The notes: generated by a model from the letters alone, not told the origin. 64,000 bases of DNA from Cryptomeria japonica (GCF_030272615.1 NC_081412.1:26566501-26630500), one strand, 5' to 3'; shown: positions 1-12,289, numbered from the stretch's first letter. Made by a program: numbers and translations.

Positions 1-628
1 AAACCTTAAAAATGTATCATAATTCTCTTAACCATACAATAAAAGCTGAAAGAATATCCAATAATCTTCACTATTAAATAAAAGTGAAAAATATATTCCA
101 CAGCACATATGGCTTATGTGTCTCTGTCACTCCCCGGGATAATTAGGTTGAGCTCTAGATTTGATGGTCAACATTTGATGGTCAACCCTGGTTTTCATGC
201 AATTTTTTTGTGCAGGTTATTTATAAAAATATATTTTAAATGTAATCTATTTAAAATCTCCTCTTAGATCTGCACAAACTTCTGATAACATTTTAAACAA
301 ATCCTCAAATACAGCCCTACGGCCATAAAATTTAGGCCCCAGATTCAACATCCAAGTACACATCTTCACGTGTCTTATTCTCCCCCACACTGTTAACAGA
401 CATTTTTTACTAATTGCTCTTTTCCTAGAACCATTCTTGACTGATAATTTAAACGCAGTAAACAGAGACACATTTTTAATTGGAAAACAACATCTCAATA
501 TTAAATCTTTGAATGACTATTTTTCGCTGAATAGATGAAACAGAAACATTTTAAATTTTACAATAGATGGATTAGCTAACTAGTGGAGCAGTGAAAGGAG
601 AAAATGGGGTTTGTAATTCTAACTTCAA
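1..628. other. 3' flank of RLP copy 1, duplicated at 14,150-14,745
   Basis: No gene is supported here. The stretch is AT-rich and resembles the 3' flank of the second RLP gene at 14,150-14,745. Both contain a related run with an AATAATCTTC block, the words GAAAAATATAT and CACATATGGC or ACATATGGC, and a similar minus-strand open stretch (247-498 here, 14,375-14,566 there). The duplication therefore extends past the coding region. A minus-strand open stretch of 83 codons has no recognisable domain and is probably downstream transcribed or spacer DNA. Confidence 0.55.
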
Positions 629-3271
629 TTACAACTTTAGGCATTTGTAACCCCACACACCTCTTATTCTGGGGCTCCTCACGTAGCACACAAGCCTGTC
701 CCACCATACAAGCAATGATATCGTTCCACCAAGGCCAATCTCAAATCCCAACCCCAGACCAATGACTGAGACATGTTCATTCACCTTACTCCACACTGAT
801 TTACCCACCCTTTCCGAAGGTGAAAGCACTATTGGACTTTTATTCTGTTTGCATCTTTCGAATGGGTACCCACACAAACATGGTGGGTTTCCCTGATAAG
901 ATCTCTCATCAAAAGTCATAAGTTGAGTTCCTCCAGGTATTGGCCCACATAGATGGTTGAAGGATACATCCCAATAGCTTAACTTGGACAAATTGGACAG
1001 TTCCACAGGTAATTTGCCACTCAAACTATTTTGAGACAAGTCCAGTTGCTCCAATGGTTCTATTTGCCCAAGAGATGCTGGTATCATACCTTCCAATTGG
1101 TTTCCACTCAAATTTAGCAACCTTAGCTGAGATAGACTGCCAATGTTTTTTGGTATTTCTCCTCTTAAATTATTGTGCGACAGATCTAGTATAGTGTTAG
1201 ATGCCAACACATATTCTAGTCTAAACTCATACCCTTTTATATTGATAGCTGGTATATCTTCATAGAGTGTATTGCCAGTCAATTGCGAATCTCTAGGGTT
1301 TTGAAATCCCTCCAGGTCCTCTAGAATAGAAGGAATTCTTCCCCCAAATTTATTATTGGATAAATCCAACACCTGGAATCTGTTGAGATCTCTGAGCCAC
1401 AGAGGAATATCTCCCTTAAGGTCAATTGAGCCAAGGCTGACAACCCTCAACTGTAGACAATTTGCAAGGGCGTGTGAAGAAAGCTCACCCACCAATCTGT
1501 TCCTACTGAAATCAAGAAGCTTAAGCTGTGTACAATTGGCCAATGATGTAGGCAGGGTCCCACAAAAATTATTAGAATGAGCAGACAGAACTTCAATAGA
1601 AGAAGAAAATTGGATTTGTAGATCACCATTAAATAAGTTGTTGGACAGCTTTAGCCTCGTTAAGGCTATGCAATTAGTCAATGTTGCTGGAATTCCTCCA
1701 GACAGAAGGTTGTCTGACAGTACCAAAGCGGTTAAATGCTTGCACTTCCCTATGGATGGTGGAATCTTTCCGGACAGCCGATTGTGAGATACATGTAATA
1801 TCTCGAGTGAAATCAACTCACCAAGGCTTTCAGGAATACCCTCTGAAAGATTATTGTTGTAGATGACAAGCTCAGCAAGATTAATGAGTTCACCAATACC
1901 ATATGTTATTGGTCCATTTCAATTGTTTTCATTCAGAAGCAAATATTTCAACTTCTTGAGCTTTCCTATTTCAAGTGGTATAGTTCCAGTTAAAATGTTG
2001 CTATTCAAATACAATATTTCCAAAGAATTGAGCTCTGTTATGGCCTTTGGAATTGTTCCTGTCCAATTTAAAACAACTATTATAGGACGACGGATGGAAG
2101 CAGTAGTTACTATATTGCCTTCAAAGTAAAAACACGAGATTTGCTCACCTGTAAGAAGGTTATATCTAAGATCCAAAAAAGTGAGAGACGTGCAATCTCC
2201 TAATTCAGATGGTATAGGTCCAGTTAATATGCTTTGTTCCAGAAACAAATATCTCAAAGATTTGAGTTCTCCTATGGGTTTTGGAATTGTCCCTGCCAAT
2301 TTCGATTAAGTATAATTCAAAACTATTAAAAAGAGCGCGACAGATGGAAATAATAAATATTATATTACCTGAAAGTAAAGACATGATTGTAGCGCGCCTG
2401 TGAGAAAGGTTGCGCCAAGGTTTAGCTCAAGGAGAGACGTGCAGTTTCCTAGCTCAGGTGGTATGTGTCCAGTTAAATTGTTTTCATTCAGATACAATAA
2501 TTACAAAGATTTGAGCTCTCCTATGGCTTTCGGAATTGTCACTGCCAAATTCAACGAAGTATAATTCAGAACAATTATTGCTGTTAAAGTAAACATGAGA
2601 GTAGCGCACCTGTGAGATAGTTAAAGCTAAGGCTCAAATCAAGTAGAGATGTGCAGTTTCGCAGAGAATTTGGAATGCCTCCACTCAGACTATTGTAGGG
2701 GAAGCGGAGATGCTGTGATTTTCCCAAACCACCGAATTCTACAGGTATGCCCCCCGTCAAGTTGTTGTAGGATTGTCTAATCCACTGAAGCTGTGAGCAA
2801 TTGGCCAAGTTGATATGGAATGCTTCCGCTGAAGGAATTGTTGGAAAGATTTAAAGTGCGTAACAAGGAGAGACCTCCTATAGATGGAGAAATAGTACCT
2901 TTCAATCCAAAATGAAGGAGAATTATGGCCACCACTCTGTTGGTATGTTTGGTGCACCAAACACCGGTCCAGGAGCACAAGTTTTCTGAATTGGTAGAAG
3001 TCCAATTGAAGAGCGATCTCATAGGGTCGGCTGTAATGCCATGCCTGAATGATAGCAGAGCCTCAACATCCTTATTCTCATCATAAACTTTGTGTAGCAG
3101 CATACGATCTTTCGTAACAGAAAGCCTCCCTTCTGTGTAGGGGTGATGTAAAGCAAAGACATCATAAGGAGAGGAAGAAGTGTTAGCATTCTGTATTGCG
3201 TTGGCGGCAGTTAATGTGAATGCCATAGCCAAGACTAAGAACAGCATTGCGATCATCACACCTCCTTTCAT
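629..3271 (-). pseudogene. LRR receptor-like protein gene, copy 1 (decayed)
   Basis: Resembles plant cell-surface LRR receptor-like proteins, which sense ligands at the plasma membrane and lack a kinase. The chosen start (MKGG, 3271) is the one conserved in copy 2. A hydrophobic signal peptide follows, then an LRR-N cap with a C-x-W-x-G-V-x-C motif, and many 24-residue LRRs of the GxIP type. Next come an island segment (about 1310-1190), four more LRRs, an acidic/polar juxtamembrane stretch, one membrane helix and a short tail ending at 629. Exons read 3271-2610, 2541-2398, 2292-2149 and 2058-629. The introns are 68-105 bp, phase 1, and each middle exon is exactly 144 bp (two LRRs). Lesions are a 71-bp out-of-frame deletion near 2811 (seen against copy 2), a GC instead of GT donor at 2397-2396, and a TGA at 1921-1919. 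The family call is firm; loss of function is inferred. Confidence 0.85.
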
Positions 3272-3840
3272 CTCTAAAACAAACCTTCGAGCACGAATCA
3301 TGAAGCTAGCAGCCACTGCGTGTGTCGTAATAATGTAAATATTTAAAAATAGTCATCATCGGTGGGAACGGGGAAATTGTAGGAAAAAAGTCGGGGATAT
3401 TAATAAAATAAGGAGACGTGTAACATTAATATATTCGAAAATAGTCATCGATTAGATGGACAAGAAATTATAGAAAAAAGTCTGGGGTATTGCCAAAATA
3501 ATCAGAAATATTCTAACTGCCTTCGAGTGGTAGTAGGTAGATTGTTGTTTGATACGCGCAAAAGAAGGGACGTGAATTTACCCGCGTGGACCTTTTTAAT
3601 GATTGGGATATCGATTCGGATGGATTGTCGGTGGCCAATGACAGGTCACTAACACTTTCTTGGTGTCGGTGCTCTCATTACAACACCATAACAGAGCAAA
3701 TTATAGCAGTATTATTAGCAATTGCATCTTGGTGTGCAATGGGTACGTCGAAAACAAGATTATTGACCAAAACAATAAATATTAGAAATAGAAGAATATT
3801 TGTAAAAAAAAGAATTGATAAAGTGACATTGTAAATCATT
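3272..3840. other. Upstream region of RLP copy 1
   Basis: No gene is supported. Parts resemble the region upstream of copy 2 (56,940-57,180): a run of AGAAAAAAGTC, a GGGACGT-AATTTACC block, and an ATTGTCGGTG block followed by CACTAACA. The promoter side of the gene was therefore included in the duplication. I could not pick a convincing TATA box. Confidence 0.4.
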
Positions 3841-5116
3841 TTTTTTTAATAGGTTGAACAAGTTTAATAATTTATCATATAGAGATAATTAATTTACGAT
3901 CAATAGAATATCATTGAAATGAAGGATATGAAGATTCATATGTTAGAATTTGTACTATATATAAATCTGAAAAAGGATCAATGGTTAATGGTGTTTCAAA
4001 CAAGTATGTAGAATATGTACAATATAATAACAAAAACTATGGAATTGACCACATGGTTTAAATTATCTTTGTTTGAATATAAGAATTTGAAATGTTCTTG
4101 GAACCTCTCAACCCAATACGAAATCAACATGTATAGACAAGATCCTAATTTTTTTTCATATCAACATGTATAGACAAAATACACAAAACAAGTAAAAATA
4201 TATATTTATCATCCTAAGGAATATTTGCTTATTTGCCATCATAAAATTTGCAACAAAAGGAGGACCAACTGGTTGAGCATTGTTTTGACAGATATTTGCA
4301 ATAGGAATGACTATGACATAATTCTTTGTGATAATTTTTTGACCACAACTCTCATTTATTAAGAATCTCATAGACTTTTCCCAATATTACCAAAAAATAA
4401 AGTAGTCTAAAATCTACCATCAATTTTTATTTTAGGAAATTTATTTTATTTTAATTAAAAAGGTGTAAGATGCTTGCAGGAATTTTGGAGTAGAGGCCAT
4501 ATAAATTTTTATTTCCTTCTGAACATGCTTAAAAGATTAAATGGGTACTAGGAAATTTACTACGTGGCAGGGCAATGGAGTTTCATAATGATTGGTAGGT
4601 TCCTATCCTTGATTTCAAGGACTAGATTTTGGTGATTAATGAATGATTTCTATAGATTTAATTATTAAACTTGTTAAATTTATCAAAAAATTAAATTTTG
4701 CATTATGTCACTTTATCAATTATTGTTTTAACGACTATTCCTCTTTATAGTTAGAAATCAACTATGCAATTATGTATCCTCTTATAAGGATAAAAAATCA
4801 ATTGAAGCAAAACCTAATGGGGAAGATATGCAAAAAAAATTAGGATCTTGTCTATACATGTTGATTTTGTATTGGGTTGAGAGGTTCCAAGAACATTTCA
4901 AATTCTTATATTCAAACACAGATAATGTAAACCATGTGGTCAATTCCATATTGTTTGTTATTATATTGTACATATTGTACATACTTGTTTGAAACACCAT
5001 TAACCATTGATCCTTTTTTAGATTTTTATATAGTACAAATTCTAACATATGAATTTTCATATCCTTCATTTCAATGACATACTATTGGTCATAAACTTGT
5101 TCAACCTATTAAAAAA
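3841..5116. repeat. Imperfect fold-back (inverted repeat) element
   Basis: The left arm at about 3841-4165 reappears in reverse complement at about 4835-5116. Shared blocks include AATAGGTTGAACAAGTTT, CATTGAAATGAAGGATATGA and GAACCTCTCAACCCAATA. The spacer of roughly 0.67 kb is AT-rich. It may be a MITE or other non-autonomous DNA element; no transposase and no clear target duplication were identified. Confidence 0.6.
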
Positions 5117-5287
5117 TAACCAAGAAATTGGGTATGAATTTTTTTAATTGATCAAATAAATTGATGTTTCCTATTTTTTTAAAATTTAATTTTCTTTAAT
5201 TTATTTCATTTAATTTTTTTACAATTAGATCATTTACACAATTGATAAGATACATATTTTACATACTACAAATTCTATCATATGAAT

Positions 5288-5822
5288 CTTCCTATCCTTG
5301 ATTTCAAGGACTTGATATTGGTGATTAATGAATGATCTATATAGGTTAAATTATTAAACTTGTTAAACTTCTCAAAAAAATAAATTTTGCATTATGTCAC
5401 TTTATCAATTATTGTTTTGACCACTGTTCTTCTTTATAGTTAGAAATCAACTATGCAATTATGTATCCTCTTACAAGGATCAAAAATCAATTGAAGCAAA
5501 ACCTAATGGGAAAGATATGCAAAAAAAATTAGGATCTTGTCTATACATGTTGATTTTGTATTGGGTTGAGAGGTTCCAAGAACATTTCAAATTCTTATAT
5601 TCAAAAAAAGATAATGTAAACCATGTGGTCAATTCCATAGTGTTTGTTATTATATTGTACATATTCTACATACTTGTTTGAAACACCATTAACCATTGAT
5701 CCTTTTTCAGATTTATATATAGTACAAATTACAACATATGAATCTTCATACTCTTCATTTCAATGACATTCTATTGGTCATAAATGAATTATCTCTATAT
5801 GATGAATTATTAAACTTGTTCA
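5288..5822. repeat. Direct copy of 4600-5110
   Basis: The segment starting CCTATCCTTGATTTCAAGGA near 4602 recurs about 689 bp later, near 5291. It runs through the same arm sequence as the fold-back repeat. Its far end (5755-5822) matches the left arm at 3841-3920 better than the 5,090-5,116 arm does, because it keeps the ATTATCTCTATATGATGAAT block. Three related arms therefore lie within 2 kb. Confidence 0.6.
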
Positions 5823-7200
5823 ACAAATTTCAATCGCATTAAAGGATGAGTGGATTTGTCCGTAAATATTTACCAAGATGTATAGGAAGCCAGTTGTGTT
5901 TAAGGCCATGTACTTATTATTGTTATTATAACTTTAAATGATAAGCGTAAAACATGAATTCATGTTGTCAATAAATCGAAGAACTAAATTATTTATACAT
6001 AAATTTCAAATTTATAAAATATTTATTGCCATATAAGAATTGTCTAATAATCCAATGGGCTCTCTCAACGACGGTTTAGATATATATAAATTTTTAAAAT
6101 TTCAATTTTTTATAACTATTATTCTCCATGAAATTTTTATCAATTTTTTAACCCTCCACTAATTTATTTTTCCTTGTGGACAATATCAGAGGTAAAGAGA
6201 GGGCTGTAGAGAGAGTAGGAGACATGGAATGAATAAGAGAGAGAGATAGAGATAATAAGATATGGTTTGGAAGGGAGAGGGAGAGATGGGAAGATAGAGA
6301 GGGAGGGAGAGAGAGTGGGAGAGAAATACATAAAGTATAGAAGAGAAGTAGCGCAATATAAAAAGAGGGAGCAATAAGGAGAGAGGGGAGATAGAGATAA
6401 ATAGATAAATAAGAAAAAGAGATTTCAAAACATGTTTCAAATTTTTTGTTAATTATTTATCTTAATTTATTTTCAACTATTTATTTTAAGAAAATAAAAA
6501 TAATAAGTTTTGTATAATATTTAAAAGAATGTGTTTTATTTTCAAACTTGAATCTAAATTAAATAATAAAATAGAGAAAAATTAAACGTAAAGTCAAAAT
6601 GTATCAAAATCAAAATATTAATAAAAATGATAATAAAAAAAATTAAAAAAAAGAATATGTTTCAATTTTAAAATTAAATACTTTATTTTAATATTTTTTA
6701 AAATAAATTAGTAAAATATTTTTTTCCAAATTATATAAAAAAATTAATAAATATAATAAAAAATGAATGTAAATTTAATAATTATTTTAAAAAAAATCAA
6801 AATAAGAATATTTTTTAATGTTAGAATGAAATATTTTATAAATCTTTTATTTTTAAATGAATTAGTTTAATAAAAAAATCAAATCATATAAAAAAATTAA
6901 TAATTTTATAATAAAAATGATCTAACATTATTATTATTAAAATACATCTAATCATCTTCATATTCTAATGGTTTTTTTTTTTAAAAACTCTATTTTATTA
7001 TGTAAGCTTTGTAAAATGGTTATTAATTTCTGCAAGGAAATAATCGCAAGAGGTTCTTGGGGGTAGAGTCTGCATGGGAACGTGTCCTAAAAACTTTAAT
7101 TTTTTTGCATTTAATTTCCTGCACCTAGTGGTACTACGGCAACGTATTAGTAGATAAAGTATGAAGCCGCAGAAAAAAGAGCAGAAACAATTTACAAAAA
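5823..7200. other. AT-rich intergenic DNA with a GA-rich tract
   Basis: No gene is supported. A purine tract of GAGAGA/GGGAGAGA type occupies about 6190-6425. The following 600 bp are almost entirely A and T. Open frames on the opposite strand of the GA tract are low-complexity products of the CT repeats. Confidence 0.6.
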
Positions 7201-8437
7201 GCATTATGGTAGACGGGAAATGGCAATAGGAAAATGGAGACGAGAGAAAACAGTCAAAATGGAAGGGAAAAACGACCGGCGGAAATCATATCTAACGGTT
7301 AAATAGCGGTGAAAGGTGTGAAAGGAAGGCAGTCCTTTCACGCACCGACACCGTACGCAAACGACAGAATAGGGAAAAGAACAATCAACGGCGGAAACAT
7401 TTCCAATGTTCTTGCATTCGTTTTGGCTAACTTTCAGCCATAGATTTTAAAGATCAGGGTGTTCATCTCATATATGGAACGCCTTCGGCGTAATTACCAA
7501 GAGTATGATGAAGCAAACTATATAGGGGAGAGGTGTCAATATGTGTGTATCTTAATTTGACATATGTTATGTGGATCTTAAATAAAAAAGAATTTGTCGT
7601 CTATTTTGATATTTTAGTGGAAGAACAAAAAAGGTCATTGTTTTTCAAAATCGGATGCATTTGCCACGTGTTCCTAGTCGATTCATCCAACTTGTCAAAA
7701 ATCCTCAAAATTGTGCGCTGACCAAAACATCGAAGGCCACACCTTGATAACTTGCCCTAAAATCTCTTGTAGCTAACAAGGTGGCCACATGGCATCCGAA
7801 TGCATGGCCACCTTATTCACCAACTTGTGTGCTTTTACTACCCGTTGTCACCCTACATTCCTTGTCCACTCGCATTAACTCTGCATCACTTCTGCTTACT
7901 ACCATCGCATAGCTCAACTTTTTCGATCACAAAGTCATTGAATGCACATGTTTTGATGCATTTTGATGCCAACTTTCTTTTAGTTTTCTCCTGCTTCTTC
8001 TTGAGTCTTCGACACATTACATACCATAACGTGTTCACCCAAAATCTCAAAACATGCTCGCCTTGGCTATAGCTCTACTTTCAACCTCAACATTGGCTAA
8101 CACTCTCCTTGCATGTCCAACGATGGGAATGGAAAGTGTCTTCGGCATTTGTTTTCCCATTCTTGGAAGTTTAAAGGTAACCATTGACAAGTTATTTTGT
8201 TTAAATGATTAGAAAATCAAGTACACAAAGATTAATGGATCCAATGACAATGTATTCAGCCATGTAGTAAGGTTTTAAGGGCGTACATAAACTATTAATA
8301 TTCTAAGGATAAACATATAACTACCATATAGTTTAACAGTTTAAAAAGCCATACACTTCAAAGTTCAAAGTTCATAGATAACATACGATTAACTTGAACA
8401 TATGGGGATTTTAGTGATAGAGGTATTTAATACCCTC
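7201..8437. other. Intergenic DNA, nothing recognised
   Basis: Short open stretches of 60-90 codons have no recognisable motifs. A 10-bp inverted repeat, AAGGTGGCCA (7778-7787) and TGGCCACCTT (7805-7814), could form a small hairpin with a 17-nt loop. Confidence 0.5.
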
Positions 8438-8888
8438 CCATGTTTCTTTTAGCCTATCTACCATTTCTTTAGGGAGTACAAATCCTTGTTTGCATCCATA
8501 AAACCATCAAACTCATCTAGCCTTTACTTTTTTCCCACTCCATCTTTTAATAGCTTCCAAGCCTTTGCCATTTTTGTTTTTTTCCCTTCGACATTAAGAT
8601 CAAAATATCATACCATTACACCTGATTTAAGGACAGTTTCCAAAGTCTCCAAGATCATCTTGACAATCTCAACATTTTCCTATCTAACCATACAGTCGAC
8701 AATGCCATATGCGTAGAGAGCATATCCCATAATTTAAACTATGGGATCAAACAAACTCTCATACAATTGCCCATCATGCATGTACCCATTTGACAAGAAA
8801 TATGGTCCGAAAATCTTAATCACTGTCATTTTCTCCTTATCCTCCCCTTTCTGAAATAGTCTTTCAACCTGTTCCTCAGGAGTCTCCT

Positions 8889-8894
<6 letters not shown>
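8438..8894 (-). pseudogene. Decayed coding relic of unknown family
   Basis: Read on the minus strand in one frame from 8894, this stretch gives about 150 codons of protein-like sequence (for example VERLFQKGEDKEKMTVIKIF and later KMAKAWKLLKDGVGKK). It is broken only by stops at about seven places and has no frameshift. Amino-acid usage is balanced and unlike the AT-rich surroundings. The upstream side ends at a TA microsatellite. I do not recognise the family. It could be a fragment of a retrocopied gene or of an old transposon protein. Confidence 0.45.
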
Positions 8895-8923
<29 letters not shown>

Positions 8924-8960
8924 GCATATGTATATGTATGTTTGTGTGTGCGCACGCGTG
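8892..8960. repeat. TA microsatellite with adjoining GT/GC-rich run
   Basis: A TA run of about 28 bp is followed, after a short ATG-rich stretch, by TGTGTGTGCGCACGCGTGCG, an alternating purine-pyrimidine tract. Confidence 0.8.
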
Positions 8961-11047
8961 CGCATGCAGATATATATTTGTAGACTTGACTGACATTCTC
9001 TAGACTTAATATGTTACTTAATGTGTAATTTAAGAATGGTCAATCCACTTCATTGGTTGATTGATTAACTTTTTGTAAGGTGAATACGGTCTGTGTGTAT
9101 TGACGAGTAGTCGATCCCATCGGATCTTATTATTGGCTCGAAATTTGATTGTCGTTGGAGGTTCATATACCTTTTGGGTGGAGCATTCAAGGGCACTTTG
9201 TGAGCATCTATTTTAATTGCGGTTTTCTACATTCCATTTGCCGGTGTTTATATCTTCGAAACCAGAGTATATTCCTCTTAGAAGCGTTGTTGTTTTCTAC
9301 CCTTGAGTAATTTCTTGGCCAATTATTTTTCTTCTTCAGTTTTAGCTGCCCTAGTCGACTGATCTTTTAGCAGGCTTATAAATATAAATTTACGGTTTGC
9401 TTTAGTTTTGTTGTGATCATAGCTAGGCAACTTCTTTGCCAATTAGAAAGAGCCCATTTCTGGTATGCCCATGTTTTTATCTTGTGGCTCACATTTGTGA
9501 AAGGCGGATTTGTCTTTGGTGTGCTTATTCCAATATCGGCCTCATACTTGTTTTGGCCTGTACCCGTGAGTGGTTTGGTTGGCAAGGGCATAACTTACCT
9601 GGCTTTCCACAACATTTGTCTTTTTTGGTTATACCAACCTGTGTTGATTGGCGTGCGCAGTGGTTTGCACTGGGGTTCTTTGTGTTCGCAGTAAATCGGA
9701 TCATTCTTGCAAACACAACTCTCATTTCCTCACTCTATTTGAAAGCTTGTTGGCTCATCTAATTGGCTGTTTCAGGGTTTTACTCTCGTGTGCAACATTG
9801 CCTAGTGGGCATGACCACAACTTTGGTTGAGCAAGTCACATTGGAAGTGGAAGAAAGACCTTTCCTCCATCAATTAACCATAGTCAAAGAAATTCTATCA
9901 CCTACAACTACATTAAAAGGGGAAGCATGATGAGAAAGTCCTTAAGGATAATAATTGATCTGAGTTTGGAGAATTTTTAGTATCTGGAGGTTTCATGTGT
10001 GACTACTTTGATTCTAGCTTAGTTTTTTTTTATCATTCTATATTTTCAATCTAATAATTAGTCTATCAAAATACAATACTGATTGCATGATATAAAATCT
10101 TCCCTTGAATGAAGTGAGCATAAGCTATAGTGTGTTTTTTATTTTTTTATGGACATTAAAAATAGTTTTTGTTGTCATATTATAATAGGCTTTTAATATC
10201 ACCTAGATAAAACTCTTCCAATAATATCCTAAGACACATCGATTCTTTTGTGGTTAGCATTCAATTAAAGAGCTATAGAAGGTAGTTGTTTAAGTACATT
10301 CCATATATGTTACCTATTTTCACCATGTCCAGAAGGCATGTCTTGAGGTAGATTTCCTATTAATAGGATCACCAACATAGCCAGTTGATTCAACCAAAGT
10401 ACTAAGATCAAAATGATTTCTAAATGTTGTATCTATATCCTAGACTTAGTCATACGAGAGGGATAAGGAGTTAGTCTCACCTTTGTATTAACTAGTTAGC
10501 AAAATAAAATAAATAGAAAACTAATTTCCATAATCTATAATGCATAATATATATCTCTATATATGTATGTAATATTGTTTATCCATCATGTGCATATTCT
10601 TAGGGATCTATCCTTCCTACAATATTTATCTATTTTCTTTATATCCTTATATATTCCTATCCACCATTCTTATATATCTCTTTATTCCTTATCTCTATCA
10701 CATTATATCCTTTGATGTACAAGTATGTAGCTAGTGAGATGTTTCCCTTACATTCTACTACTATTTTGGAGGGTAGCCTTTAGCTACAATCTTTACAACC
10801 TCTTTACAAAGGTTTATGGTAGCACTTTGTCACTATTTTGTATCTTAGCCAATCCCCTACTAACATCACCCCCCCTTCCAAAATTTTGCCTTGCCCTCAA
10901 GACAAGTATACCCTTGCTACTTGGAAGAAATACTTTAGGTATCTCATTGAGATTAGTAAAAGTGTTATTCCATTGTACCTTGCCCACTTCAACTAATTAG
11001 TAAAAGTTCTATCCCATTATCTTTTCGACTTTCTAGTAGATTCGGAT
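8961..11047. other. Intergenic DNA, nothing recognised
   Basis: Overlapping short open stretches at 9413-9762 on both strands have no family motif. The segment 9050-9900 is less AT-rich than its neighbours and may be an old unrecognised repeat. Confidence 0.4.
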
Positions 11048-11712
11048 CTACCTAAGTGGACTTAGATTTGTCATGCTTTTCATCCTTCTTACCTTTTTCC
11101 TTAGGTCTTGAACATTTAGGGCCTCCTTGACACTAATTGATACCCTCCTCTTCATCTCTTTAGGAAGTAAATAAACCACCACATATTCACTCTTGAAAAT
11201 AATATAAGTACTCCCAATAGCCATAACAAGAGAATCCCACAAATCAAGAAAAGAATAAAGAATGAAATGATACTTCTCCTCATCCATTTTAATATCAACT
11301 AAAGTCAATTAAACTACCAACACATTGAATTCTTCCAATCGGTCTATAATACATTCACCCTTCTTTATTCTTAAGGAATATAATTTCTCCCTCAATAAAA
11401 TGTCATTCACGAAATATTTGGCTTGATTACATCTCACCAAGTTTCTTACATAGTTTTTGTGAAGAGGCCTCTTCATGAAATTTGATTAAAATAATTTTTT
11501 TCATGAACAATATGATTAAAGTCTCATATTTACTATCCATAATATCATATCAGGAAGCTAAAAAAGGATCTATAGGCCTTACAAATTTCTCATCAACAAC
11601 ATGCCATCGATCTTGATTTATCAACATATCCTCAATCTTTAGCTTCCACATCTCAAGATTATTTCTTAAAAATGTATATATCCACCTTTATACTCCTTGA
11701 TGAACTAGCCAT
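11048..11712 (-). pseudogene. Ty1/copia gag remnant
   Basis: The minus-strand translation starting at the ATG at 11712 (MASSSRS) shows the copia gag signature. The order is a W-K-x-K-I-E-D-x-L block, then W-H-V-V-D-E-x-F-V-R-P, a segment ending K-x-D-E-E-K, and the S-x-x-D-x-W-D-x-L-V-M-A-I-G-S block (11048-11308) with a V-x-Y-L-L-x-x-E-M-x-R-R motif after it. Gag of this family packages element RNA. Several in-frame stops and probable frameshifts show that it is dead. No protease, integrase or RT follows, so only the 5' end of an element survives. It differs from the copia array at 15.3 kb, which has another gag N-terminus. Confidence 0.75.
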
Positions 11713-11814
11713 GAAGATATTTGTATAACAAGATCACAAAGTATCTTTTGTACAAGCTCCCACTCAAATTAGATTAGTTAAAAAAAAAACCCACAATTGA
11801 ATTAATACCACTTC

Positions 11815-12289
11815 TAAGGAATTTATGCTCTCACAAAAACTTCAACACTAATCTTGAGAGGAAGCTTATGCAAAAAAAAAAATATCTGTACAAAAATTAT
11901 AGAAGTAAATAAAAATAAACCCATACTCCAAAATCCACACTATATATTGTTAAGAAATCACAAGATAGTAATGCACTTGCAAAGCAAGCTTTCACAAGAG
12001 TATAACCAACCAATTATCTAGAGGAAATACAACAAATACTATACTCTTATAATACATCACAATACCTAGTTGCAATACAATTCCCTTAGAAAATAGTGTT
12101 TTTGTCTAGTGCAAACAAATCTAACATAACTTTATGGTTAGATTTATGGCTTTTCATGGAATTTCCCGTGAACCCCTATCAGGGGATTTTCTTGCAATAC
12201 CATACATGCGGATACCCCTTGCACCCCCATGTTGAACTATTAATAGTAACCATTTGTAATTGCAAGGTTGAAACATCACTTTCCTAACA
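11815..12289 (-). repeat. Possible LTR of the old copia remnant
   Basis: Upstream of the gag remnant the minus strand begins with TGTTAGGAAAGTGATG at 12289, a typical LTR-like start. The end near the gag side has TGGTATTA, close to the usual copia primer-binding start TGGTATCA. The second LTR was not found, so the limits are tentative. Confidence 0.3.

Noticed and set aside
247-498. 83-codon minus-strand ORF downstream of RLP copy 1
   Set aside because: A diverged counterpart exists in the copy 2 flank, but the proteins do not align convincingly and there is no domain; treated as duplicated flank.
6186-6440. Minus-strand Leu/Ser/Pro-rich ORF
   Set aside because: It is the translation of a GA/CT low-complexity tract.
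7778-7814. 10-bp inverted repeat AAGGTGGCCA/TGGCCACCTT
   Set aside because: Short, isolated and without an adjacent gene; expected by chance at this scale.
9413-9762. Overlapping open frames on both strands of 66-108 codons
   Set aside because: No domain, no codon-bias argument and mutual overlap; nothing supports a gene.
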